Of a DNA stretch of 64,000 nucleotides, positions 36,462-44,315 are shown one piece after another. The stretch's first letter is position 1; each line of letters starts with the position of its first letter. The notes beneath the pieces were generated by a model. It worked only from the letters and a program-made list of their open reading frames with translations. It did no database searches and had not been told where the DNA came from. The stretch is from Burkholderia pyrrocinia (lineage in GTDB: Bacteria > Pseudomonadota > Gammaproteobacteria > Burkholderiales > Burkholderiaceae). The DNA lies in contig NZ_CP094459.1 in assembly GCF_022809715.1 (NCBI RefSeq), forward strand, positions 1,116,001 to 1,180,000, in the 5' to 3' direction. A program made the position numbers and the translations under genes.

Positions 36462-38969
36462 ATGGCGACACTGGACCAGATTATTCAGCAATTGCGTGGT
36501 GCGGGTCATCCCGACCTGCCCGCCGGGCATCCGATCGCGGACGGCAAACATCACCGGTACGGGCCGCGCAAGAAATACTGGTATCAGCTTCGCGAAGTCA
36601 TCAGCAAGGGCGCGGTAATCGGCTATGGCGGCACGTTCGGCCATTTCTCGGGCGACGATCCGGGCACCGAGCGATTCGAGTGGAGCGGCGCACCGATGAG
36701 CGAGGAAGTGCTCGCGGAGACGCGTCGTCGGCAGGAAGCCGCCGACCGTGAGCAGGCCGAGCGCGATGCGCGTCAGGCGAAGCTCGCCGCGAACCGCGCG
36801 CGAGATCAGTGGAACCGCGCGGCAGAGCATGGCGAGTCCACCTATCTTGAACGCAAGCGCATCACGGCCGAAGGCGTACGTTTCGACGCGGACGGCACGA
36901 TATTCGTGCCGATGTATCAGTACGGCGACGACGCTCGCCTCGTCGGCCTGCAGAAGATCACACCGGACGGCGCGAAGCGCTTCAATAAGGGCATGGAAAA
37001 GAAGGGCGCGTCGTATCTGCTCGGCGTGGTCGGCGCAGACGATCAGATCGTGCTGGTCGCCGAAGGCTACGCGACCGCGCGTTCGATCCGCATGGCGATC
37101 GACGAGGCGTTCGCAGTCAATGTCTGCTTCGACGCGGGCGGCATCCTCCCGGCCGTGCGCTACCTGCGTGCGACGTATCCGGATGTGCACGTGTTGGTCT
37201 GCGCCGACGACGACTGGAAGATCGAGCAGCGCATGCGCGACTGGCTCGCCGACGAATTCGCTTTCCGGGGTGAACTGCTGTTTGGTGCCGACCCGGTACG
37301 GATCGAGGCGAAGAACACGTGGTACATGGTCGCCGCGTCACGCCGTCGTGACGACAATGGCGTGCCGTATGTCGAGGTCAGCTACGGAAACGACGTGATG
37401 CCGTTGCGCCGTAAGCGGTTCGAGAACACGGGCCTGAAGCGTGCGTACGAGGCGGCAGCGACGGTCGCCGACGTCAGCGTCGCCTATCCGGCATTCGCCA
37501 AGCGCGGCGAGCGCAAGCTGACCGATTTCAACGACCTGCACGTCGAAGAGGGCGTCGAGGCAGTCGAAGCGCAAGTGCTGGCGGCAATTCTGCGCGTCAT
37601 CGCGCCAGCGAACGAAGAGATCCGGCGGGCGACGGTTGCAGTGTCGACCGCGGACGACACGCCGACGAAATCCGCCGCGACATCCGCTGCCGCGAAACAG
37701 CCGGAATGGGATGGCCGCGAGGCAGAGAACGGCGCGCACACATGGGAGCAGGATCTCGCGCGTTCGGACAAGGGCCGGCTGCTGCCGACGCTTGGTAACG
37801 TGCACCTGATCCTGTCGAACCACAAGGCATGGCAGGGCGTCATCGAGCAGGACGACTTCGGTGGTCGCGTGATGAAGCGCAAAGCACCGCCGTTCCCGCA
37901 AGGTGTGACGGGCGAATGGACCGACATGGACGACCAGCGGACCGTTCTCTGGTTGTCCCAACGGTACGGCCTTGATACGCGCACTGATGTCGTGATGAAC
38001 GCGGTCCTGCTGGTGGCGGACGCAACGCACTTCCATGACGTGCGCGAATACCTCGAAGGGCTGACATGGGACGGCGTGCCGCGTGTGCGCGCGATGCCGT
38101 CGACATACCTACGTGTGGCCGACAGCGAGTATGTGCGGCTCGCGTTCATGAAGTGGATGATCGCGGCCGTCGCACGCGTGATGGAGCCGGGCTGCAAGGT
38201 CGACAACGTCCTGATCCTCGAAGGCAAGCAGGGGCACCGTAAATCGACGGCGCTGAAGGTGCTGGCCGGCGCACCTTGGTTCACCGATACGCCGATCCAG
38301 ATCGGCAACAAAGACACGTACGCGGTGCTGGCCGGCAAGTGGGTGATCGAGCTGGCCGAGCTGGACTCGTTGAACAAGGCCGACTCGTCGGCGGTGAAGA
38401 GCTTCTTCGCGACGGCCGTCGACCGGTTCCGCAACTTCTACGGCAAGCGGGCGACCGACGTCCCGCGTCAGTGCGTGTTCGCTGGCTCGGTCAACTTCGA
38501 CACGTACCTGAAAGACGAGTCGGGCAACCGGCGTTACTGGCCGCTGCGTGTCGGCGGGTTGGTCGATATCGACGGCATTGTGGCCGTTCGCGATCAGCTC
38601 TGGGCGGAAGCCGTGCACCTGTATCGCTCGGGCGTCGTGTGGCACGTAGAAGAACATGAGCGCCCGCTGTTCGAGATCGAGCAGGCGGAACGCTACGAAG
38701 GCGACGTGTACGAGGACAAGATCGCCAAGGCCCTGGAATTCGTGTCACGCACGACGATGGAAGAGATCCTCGCGGACATCCTGAAGCTCGATACATCGAA
38801 ATGGACGCTGGCAGAGCAGCGCCGCATCGGCAAGGCGTTGAAGTCGCTCGGGTGGGTGCGCAAGCGCGAGTCGACCGGGTCGCGCGGTTGGTACTACGTC
38901 AAGGAAGAGCAAGAGCCAGAAGCGGAGCGCGAACTGGTCGCAGCCGGTGATGACGACAGTCCGCTGTAA
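36462..38969 (+). CDS. Toprim primase fused to a VapE-type helicase
   Basis: The 835-residue protein combines an N-terminal zinc-less primase-like region (HHRYGPRKKYWYQLRE), a Toprim core (VLVAEGYATARSIRMA, HVLVCADDDW) and, from about residue 480, a virulence-associated-E P-loop ATPase (NVLILEGKQGHRKSTALKVLAG, WVIELAELDSLNKAD, CVFAGSVN). Such fusions initiate phage DNA replication. A palindromic CAAAGTAACTTTG lies 18 bases before the ATG. It is the main replication gene in the window. Confidence 0.92.
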   Translation: MATLDQIIQQLRGAGHPDLPAGHPIADGKHHRYGPRKKYWYQLREVISKGAVIGYGGTFGHFSGDDPGTERFEWSGAPMSEEVLAETRRRQEAADREQAERDARQAKLAANRARDQWNRAAEHGESTYLERKRITAEGVRFDADGTIFVPMYQYGDDARLVGLQKITPDGAKRFNKGMEKKGASYLLGVVGADDQIVLVAEGYATARSIRMAIDEAFAVNVCFDAGGILPAVRYLRATYPDVHVLVCADDDWKIEQRMRDWLADEFAFRGELLFGADPVRIEAKNTWYMVAASRRRDDNGVPYVEVSYGNDVMPLRRKRFENTGLKRAYEAAATVADVSVAYPAFAKRGERKLTDFNDLHVEEGVEAVEAQVLAAILRVIAPANEEIRRATVAVSTADDTPTKSAATSAAAKQPEWDGREAENGAHTWEQDLARSDKGRLLPTLGNVHLILSNHKAWQGVIEQDDFGGRVMKRKAPPFPQGVTGEWTDMDDQRTVLWLSQRYGLDTRTDVVMNAVLLVADATHFHDVREYLEGLTWDGVPRVRAMPSTYLRVADSEYVRLAFMKWMIAAVARVMEPGCKVDNVLILEGKQGHRKSTALKVLAGAPWFTDTPIQIGNKDTYAVLAGKWVIELAELDSLNKADSSAVKSFFATAVDRFRNFYGKRATDVPRQCVFAGSVNFDTYLKDESGNRRYWPLRVGGLVDIDGIVAVRDQLWAEAVHLYRSGVVWHVEEHERPLFEIEQAERYEGDVYEDKIAKALEFVSRTTMEEILADILKLDTSKWTLAEQRRIGKALKSLGWVRKRESTGSRGWYYVKEEQEPEAERELVAAGDDDSPL

Positions 38970-39189
38970 TCGAGTGGCGCGCTGTGCCTGCACGGTAAGC
39001 GCGCCACTCGGCCCATCTTGGCGCGCTGAGGACGTCCCATGTCCCAACGTCCCAAGGCGCGGTCTCGGGCGCGGGTGCAGGGGCGCGACATGCGCGACGT
39101 GAGCGGCGCATGTCGCATGTCGCGGGCGCGCACCCCTGCAAGCCTTTTCCCTTGGGACATTGAGACATTAGGACGATTAGGAGAGAGTG

Positions 39190-39963
39190 ATGATCGATTT
39201 GAAAGAGCGGGTGGGCGTTGCGATGAGCGTTCGTGGTCAGTTCACCGACCCGATTGCCGATCCTAAAGTTACTTTGGGCGCGCTCGCCTTTGCGAACGAT
39301 CTCGGGAGCTTGCTGGCCCGAATCAAGGCCGGGCCGTTGCCGACGCCTGCGATGGTGCGACGTGCAACGCTGCTGTTGGCGCAGATGATCCGGACGTCGG
39401 GCCGATTCAAGCGTGCGCGGTTCACGGGTCTGTCGCGCGACGAGCGCCGCGATCAACGTGCCGGGCACGCTGTCGAGCGTTCGAAGGTCGACATCATCGA
39501 GCGCTTCGCGCTGCGATTGCTGGACGAGTGGGTGAACGATCGATGTGTCGAGTGCGAAGGGCGTGGCGTCGTGCGTCGCGCGCGTGCCGTCACGACGTCA
39601 ACGCACGCGTGTGATGTATGCGGGGGCAGCGGCAAGGTGTGTGTATCGGAGGAACGTATCCCGTTCTTCGAAGGGCGTAACGGGCCGCTGGTCTTTCGGG
39701 AATACGAACCATGCGACGACTGCGGCGGGATGGGGCGGATCGCTGCGTCGCCGGTTTCGGATGCGAAGGGCCGGCACATTTGCCCCGACTGTTCTGGTTC
39801 CGGCAAGCGGCAGGTCGACGATGCTGGCCGGGCGCACGCGCTCGGCGTATCGCTCGACGAGTATCGGAAGAACTGGTCGTGGCGCTTTCACGACATGCTC
39901 GCGCTGTTGGATACGGTAGATGGATCGGTGTACGACACATTGCGTCGACAATTGCGAGGATGA
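39190..39963 (+). CDS. Zinc-finger protein with four CxxC motifs, possible late antiterminator
   Basis: From ATG 39190 the protein is 257 residues. It carries four DnaJ-like CxxC(x)GxG units at Cys119/122, 141/144, 175/178 and 198/201. The N-terminal half is helical and basic. It is last in the early operon and just before the late genes, the place of lambda-type Q antiterminators, some of which bind zinc. The assignment as Q is by position; a plain DnaJ-type zinc protein is the alternative. Confidence 0.65.
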   Translation: MIDLKERVGVAMSVRGQFTDPIADPKVTLGALAFANDLGSLLARIKAGPLPTPAMVRRATLLLAQMIRTSGRFKRARFTGLSRDERRDQRAGHAVERSKVDIIERFALRLLDEWVNDRCVECEGRGVVRRARAVTTSTHACDVCGGSGKVCVSEERIPFFEGRNGPLVFREYEPCDDCGGMGRIAASPVSDAKGRHICPDCSGSGKRQVDDAGRAHALGVSLDEYRKNWSWRFHDMLALLDTVDGSVYDTLRRQLRG

Positions 39964-40160
39964 AACGTATTCCATTTCAAGAGCGGATCGCTTAAACTCT
40001 GCACATCCTTTACCGCGTCACTGGATAAATGAGCGACCGCATACTCGTGTCGCAACCTTCGCCCGACAGGCGTACTGAATCGCGGGAGCGCCGTGACCAA
40101 CAACGATAACTGTCTGCCGGGACCTGTTGGGAGGGCGTTCGCCCTTACGAAATGAATATC

Positions 40161-40196
40161 GAAGCCCTGAGTGCGAAAGCCCTCGGGGCTTTTTGC
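40161..40196 (+). terminator. Terminator, left copy of a direct repeat
   Basis: AAAGCCC pairs with GGGCTTT, followed by a T-run. The 36 bases starting GAAGCCCTGAGTGCG recur at 41243-41278 with one mismatch. Confidence 0.85.
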
Positions 40197-40226
40197 TTGA
40201 CGCGCTCTACGAACAGCAGGTGAATT
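40197..40226 (+). promoter_or_regulatory. Possible promoter of cargo gene 2
   Basis: TTGACG at 40197-40202 and TGAATT at 40221-40226 are 18 bases apart. The position just after a terminator and before the cargo gene fits a moron promoter. The match is by eye only. Confidence 0.4.
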
Positions 40227-40267
40227 TGCGTAGTATCTGATCTCCACACGTTCTTGACGAGATCAAT

Positions 40268-41143
40268 ATGACGGGAAGCACTGATGCAAGCGGACGTATC
40301 AAGTGGTGGGAGAAGCACGTCGAATGGGAGTTTGTGAGGAAGTATGTCGACTTTGCACGCGCCGTTTTTCCTATAGATGGAACATTTGAGTACGGCGATG
40401 CATTTTTTGCGACCGACGCATCGTGGTGGATCTTGGAGCTGAAAGGGAGGAAAGAGTATCGCGCCTCCGAGTTCGGCAAGTATCCAAGTCTCAGCAAATC
40501 TAGGGCGTTGTCTGTCGCGAGGCGAGTCTATGGTCGGAACCACCCCAGATTGGCCGACCTGACATCAAAGCTAGACGCGTGCAAAACTATCCCGGCTCAC
40601 TCGACGGCGTTGCTCCGTTGGGAAAAAGAAGTGCTGGAGGATGCGTCTGAAAGCGTGAAGGACGGCGTTTTCTGGCGTGCGGAAAGTGCGCTTCGTGCGC
40701 TGCTTCGGGGGTACCAATATGGATTGGATGGCATGACGGAGGTCGCTCCGCACCTGTTCGTCTATCCGGCTGATCACAAATTCACTCGGTTAAATGGCTG
40801 TCGATACTGGGGGGGATGGGTCTCCATGTCGAAGATCAAATCTGAACCGCTGGGCACTGTCCATAAAGACCTCGCATTGCATCTGGCTGATGATGTGGTG
40901 CTCTCAAACTTCGGCCAGTACGTGAGGCTACTCGGAACTGCTAGGGGTTATCCTGATTTTCAGCGAGAGCCCCTGGATACGGAAGAGCCAGATGAAGAGG
41001 AAGTTTTGTTTGGCAATGTGCTGGCGTACGGTCGGACGAAAGACGGAACGGTGTATCTGATGCCGTTGCAGGAGCTTGTTGAAGCGTTGCCTGAGTTGGT
41101 GAATGATGACCGCTATGTCATCGGAAAGGCATTTGATATCTGA
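40268..41143 (+). CDS. Cargo protein with a PD-(D/E)XK-like N-terminal motif, flanked by duplicated terminators
   Basis: The 291-residue protein is unknown to me. Near the N-terminus, EYGDAFFATDASWWILELKGRKEYRASEF gives Asp44, Glu57-x-Lys59 and Glu68, which resembles a PD-(D/E)XK nuclease core. The rest is alpha/beta without clear motifs, with an acidic patch (DTEEPDEEE) near residue 240. Base composition is more AT-rich than the flanking structural genes. It has its own likely promoter and sits between two near-identical terminators, the layout of a moron. Confidence 0.75.
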   Translation: MTGSTDASGRIKWWEKHVEWEFVRKYVDFARAVFPIDGTFEYGDAFFATDASWWILELKGRKEYRASEFGKYPSLSKSRALSVARRVYGRNHPRLADLTSKLDACKTIPAHSTALLRWEKEVLEDASESVKDGVFWRAESALRALLRGYQYGLDGMTEVAPHLFVYPADHKFTRLNGCRYWGGWVSMSKIKSEPLGTVHKDLALHLADDVVLSNFGQYVRLLGTARGYPDFQREPLDTEEPDEEEVLFGNVLAYGRTKDGTVYLMPLQELVEALPELVNDDRYVIGKAFDI

Positions 41144-41242
41144 CTTTCTGGCATCCGACGTTAGATATACAAGCCTTTCGCGAAAGACCAGTGTGAGGCA
41201 CTCGTATAGTCTCGCGGCGAGTTATCCAAACGAAGTGAATTT

Positions 41243-41278
41243 GAAGCCCTGAGTGCGTAAGCCCTCGGGGCTTTTTGC
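41243..41278 (+). terminator. Terminator, right copy of the direct repeat
   Basis: The same hairpin and T-run as at 40161-40196. It ends the cargo-gene transcript before the late genes. Confidence 0.85.
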
Positions 41279-41292
41279 ATTGGGACGCTGAA

Positions 41293-41487
41293 ATGCGAAT
41301 CGAGTCGACGAGCGCCGGGCCGAGCGAGGTCTGGTCGACGTGGGATGAAGATCGAAGCATGGGGCGCGTTACCGCGCGGTGCTTCGTGTTTGACGACGCG
41401 ATGGACCGCGTCGTGTGGGCGATGGACCGCGCAGGCGACGGCGTGACCGCCGATGTCGCGATCGGTGCGGGCCTGCCTATTTTTTGA
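41293..41487 (+). CDS. Small hypothetical protein before the terminase genes
   Basis: The ATG at 41293 gives 64 residues (MRIESTSAGPSEVWSTWDED...). No strong ribosome site precedes it and I recognise no family. Codon use is phage-like. It could be a small head gene or chance coding. Confidence 0.4.
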   Translation: MRIESTSAGPSEVWSTWDEDRSMGRVTARCFVFDDAMDRVVWAMDRAGDGVTADVAIGAGLPIF

Positions 41488-41514
41488 GCAGGCGGGGACC
41501 CTCAGGGCATCGCC

Positions 41515-41545
41515 ACACGCGGGGGCTCGCACCCGCGTTTTTTCT
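41515..41545 (+). terminator. Hairpin with T-run upstream of the terminase genes
   Basis: CGCGGG near 41518 pairs with CCCGCG near 41531, followed by T7. It lies just before the small terminase gene. A late antiterminator would have to read through it. Confidence 0.65.
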
Positions 41546-41577
41546 CTACTGGCGAGTCTCCATAGGGGGTCATATTC

Positions 41578-42108
41578 ATGCCGACTCAGCAGCAGATCGC
41601 TGACCATCTCGACCTCGACCAGTCGGCCGTTTCGCGGTTCGTCGACAAGGTCCAGCTCGATTACCGCGTGGCGTCGATCGACGAGATCCGCGTCGCGTAC
41701 ATCCGGCATTTGCGCGAGGTCGCGGCCGGCCGCTCCAGCGAGACCGGAATCGATCTCGTCGCCGAGCGTGCGATGACGGAGCGCGTCGATCGCGAGATCA
41801 AGCTGTTGACGCTGGCCGAGAAGAAGGGGCAGCTCGTCAACGCGGCGCAGCTCGAACAGGCGTACGGCCTGATGGTCGGCGCATTTCAAACGGAGTTGCT
41901 GTCGCTGTCCGACAAGCTGGTGCAGGAGCTGCGCACGCTATACGGCGTCGAGGTCGACGTCGAATGGTTGAATGAGCACATATATGGATGCCTTGAGCAG
42001 CTTTCTGAATACGACCCAGACAGTCCACGCGGTGATTCGCCGGATCGCGAAGATGCTGCGTCCGCCGGAGCGGATTGGGACGACGGATTGGGCACGCAAA
42101 CATCGTAG
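41578..42108 (+). CDS. Terminase small subunit (Nu1-like)
   Basis: The 176-residue protein has an N-terminal helix-turn-helix (PTQQQIADHLDLDQSAVSRFVDK) that should bind the cos region, and a central helical stretch (TERVDREIKLLTLAEKKGQLVNAAQLEQAYG), as in lambda Nu1-type small subunits. The 3' end overlaps the large subunit gene by 137 bases, which is unusually long. Confidence 0.88.
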   Translation: MPTQQQIADHLDLDQSAVSRFVDKVQLDYRVASIDEIRVAYIRHLREVAAGRSSETGIDLVAERAMTERVDREIKLLTLAEKKGQLVNAAQLEQAYGLMVGAFQTELLSLSDKLVQELRTLYGVEVDVEWLNEHIYGCLEQLSEYDPDSPRGDSPDREDAASAGADWDDGLGTQTS

Positions 42109-44095
42109 GTTGAGCGCGAAAGGATCGGCCAGCCCCGGCCGGTATAACCCGAACATCACGCCGTGGGTGTTCGGCATGCACGAAGCGCTGGACGATCCGA
42201 CCGTGCAGAAGATCGTGTGCATGAAGTCGGCGCAGGTCGCGTGGACAGACGGCGTGCTGCTGAACTACATCGGCAAGCGGATCGACGTTGACCCGTGCCC
42301 GATGATCGTCATGTTCCCGAAAGAGAAGACGGCGAAGAAATTCAACCTGGAGAAGTTCGAGCCGATGGTCGAGGTGACGCCTCGCCTGTCGGCGAAATTG
42401 CCGGTTCACGCGGCCCGCGACAAAAACAACTTGTGGGACCACAAAACGTTCGCGCGCGGTTTCCTGAAGTTCATCACGTCGAACGCACCGGACGAAGTGA
42501 AGTCGACGCCGGCTCCGGTCGTTGCGGTCGAGGAGCCGGACGACGCGAACACGAACGTGCGCGAGCAGGGCGATTCGATCACGCTGCTGGAGGAACGGAA
42601 CAAGAGCTATTCGGCCCGGCGACGCAAGATGATTTTGGGCGGCACGCCGACCATCGACGGCCTGTCCCGCATCCAGCAGGCTTACGCGGCATCGGACCAG
42701 CGCGTGTATCTGGTGCCGTGTCCTGATTGTGACGAGGAACATGAGCTGGCGTGGGAAAACGTCACGTGGAGCGAGGGCGCCGAAGTCGTACATGAGGTCT
42801 ACGGCCGCGCACAACCGGAGACGGCCCGCTACACCTGCCCGCATTGCGGCTCGTTGTGGGACGACGCGACGCGTATTCGCGCTGTCCGTCGCGGGCGATG
42901 GGTTGCGACGGCACCGTTTCACGGCGTTGCCGGCTTCCGTATCAACGAGCTGGTGTCGCCGTTCCCCGGCTCGAACATGGCCGAGCTGGTCAAGAAGTGG
43001 CTGACGGCCGACAAGGCGCTGCGCGAGGGCGACGATACGAAGATGCGTTCGTTCGTGAACAACTCGCAGGGCCGGGCGTACAAGTACAAGACCGATCTGC
43101 CCGAGCTGGACGTGCTCGCGCAACGTGCGCTGCCGTACGCGGAGCTGACCGTGCCACTCGGAGGTCTCGTGTTGACGCTTGGCGTCGACGTGCAGCACGA
43201 CCGGCTCGCGATCGTCGTGCGTGCATGGGGGCGCGGCGAGGAAAGCTGGCTCGTCGCATGGGGCGAGATCTACGGCAATGTGACGGAGCAACAGCAAAAC
43301 CCGATGACAGGCGGTGTATGGGGCGCGTTGACGATGCTGTTGTCGCACGCATACCGGCATGAGAACGGCTGGCTGCTGCGTGTACGCGCAACGTCGATCG
43401 ACTCGTCAGACGGCGCTACGTCGGACGCGGTCTACAAGTATGTGCGCGCTGCGCAGCACGCCGGTTACAACGTCATGGCCGTCAAGGGCAGCAGCAACGT
43501 TGATGCGGAGATCTTCAGCGTACCGAAGGCGTCGATCGACTCGACGCGCAACAACAGCAAGGCGGCGAAGTACGGGCTGCGGCCGTATATGGTCGGCGTC
43601 AGCCGCGCGAAGGATCTGATCCTCGAAAACCGGCTGAAGCTCGAAGGCGACGGGCCGGGCCGGATGCACTGGTATAGCGGCGTGCGCAGCGACTACCTGT
43701 CGCAGCTCACGGCAGAGGTCAAGGTGCCGGGGCCACGTGGCGGTAAGCGCGTGTGGAAGAAGATCAGCCCACGCAACGAGGCGCTGGACTGCGAAGGCTA
43801 CGCGCTGCACGCGGCCCGCAGCGTGAAAGTGCACCTGATGACCGAGGCGCACTGGCAGGTGGAACAGCATCGCGCGTCGCAGGTGTCGCTGTTCGATGCG
43901 GTTCCGGTGCTGGAGGCATTGCCGTCGGCGCTGCCGGGCGAGGTGCTGCCCGGTCCGCCGGACGTGCCCGAGATTATCGAGACGCCGCGGCCGTCGCCGC
44001 AAGTAGCAAAACCCACCGAAACCCCGCCCCCGAGCGGGGTTTCGCGCATTCAGGGGCGTCGTGTTGGTCGCTCGACGTACCTGAAGCGGCGCTAA
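41972..44095 (+). CDS. Terminase large subunit (lambda GpA family)
   Basis: The 707-residue protein packages DNA into proheads. Typical GpA features are ERIGTTDWARKHRRLS, KIVCMKSAQVAWTDGVLLNYIG (adenine/P-loop region), VVAVEEPDD (Walker B) and, in the nuclease half, LTLGVDVQHDRLAIVVRAWG. A second Met at 41984 could be the start. A cysteine pair (CPDCDEEHE, CPHCGSLW) suggests a zinc site, common in this family. Confidence 0.95.
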   Translation: MSTYMDALSSFLNTTQTVHAVIRRIAKMLRPPERIGTTDWARKHRRLSAKGSASPGRYNPNITPWVFGMHEALDDPTVQKIVCMKSAQVAWTDGVLLNYIGKRIDVDPCPMIVMFPKEKTAKKFNLEKFEPMVEVTPRLSAKLPVHAARDKNNLWDHKTFARGFLKFITSNAPDEVKSTPAPVVAVEEPDDANTNVREQGDSITLLEERNKSYSARRRKMILGGTPTIDGLSRIQQAYAASDQRVYLVPCPDCDEEHELAWENVTWSEGAEVVHEVYGRAQPETARYTCPHCGSLWDDATRIRAVRRGRWVATAPFHGVAGFRINELVSPFPGSNMAELVKKWLTADKALREGDDTKMRSFVNNSQGRAYKYKTDLPELDVLAQRALPYAELTVPLGGLVLTLGVDVQHDRLAIVVRAWGRGEESWLVAWGEIYGNVTEQQQNPMTGGVWGALTMLLSHAYRHENGWLLRVRATSIDSSDGATSDAVYKYVRAAQHAGYNVMAVKGSSNVDAEIFSVPKASIDSTRNNSKAAKYGLRPYMVGVSRAKDLILENRLKLEGDGPGRMHWYSGVRSDYLSQLTAEVKVPGPRGGKRVWKKISPRNEALDCEGYALHAARSVKVHLMTEAHWQVEQHRASQVSLFDAVPVLEALPSALPGEVLPGPPDVPEIIETPRPSPQVAKPTETPPPSGVSRIQGRRVGRSTYLKRR

Positions 44096-44108
44096 ACGAG
44101 GGAATGGC

Positions 44109-44315
44109 ATGGCATACACAAAACAGGATCTGCAGAACGTCCAGTCTGCAATCGCGAAGGGCGAGCTGGAAGTCCAGTATGCCGACCGGCGCGTGAAATA
44201 TCGCTCGATCGGCGAACTGCGCGAGGCACGCACTGAGATCATTCGCGACCTGAACGGCGCGGCCGGGCGTTCGTCGATCGTCCGGATCCGCCACGCCGGT
44301 AAGGGGGTGCGATGA
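44109..44315 (+). CDS. Head-tail joining protein (lambda gpW-like)
   Basis: The 68-residue protein begins MAYTKQDLQNVQSAIAKGELEVQYADRRVKYRSI, the gpW pattern. gpW joins the filled head to the tail connector. Its stop overlaps the portal ATG by 4 bases. Confidence 0.92.
   Translation: MAYTKQDLQNVQSAIAKGELEVQYADRRVKYRSIGELREARTEIIRDLNGAAGRSSIVRIRHAGKGVR

Larger units (their letters stand above)
39964..40267 (+). other. Intergenic region before cargo gene 2
   Basis: This 304-base stretch has no convincing gene; a 20-codon GTG frame at about 40093 is too short to support. It contains a terminator (40161-40196) and then a likely promoter for the following cargo gene. Confidence 0.5.
40147..41278 (+). 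repeat. Direct repeats bracketing cargo gene 2
   Basis: The core copies at 40161-40196 and 41243-41278 are 36 bases with one difference, and similarity extends about 14 bases upstream (ACGAAATGAAT versus ACGAAGTGAAT). The repeat distance is 1082 bases and encloses only the cargo gene and its promoter. Confidence 0.9.

Noticed and set aside
41161..41889. Reverse-strand 242-codon frame across the terminase start
   Set aside because: It runs antisense to the small terminase gene and the terminator and has low-complexity composition.
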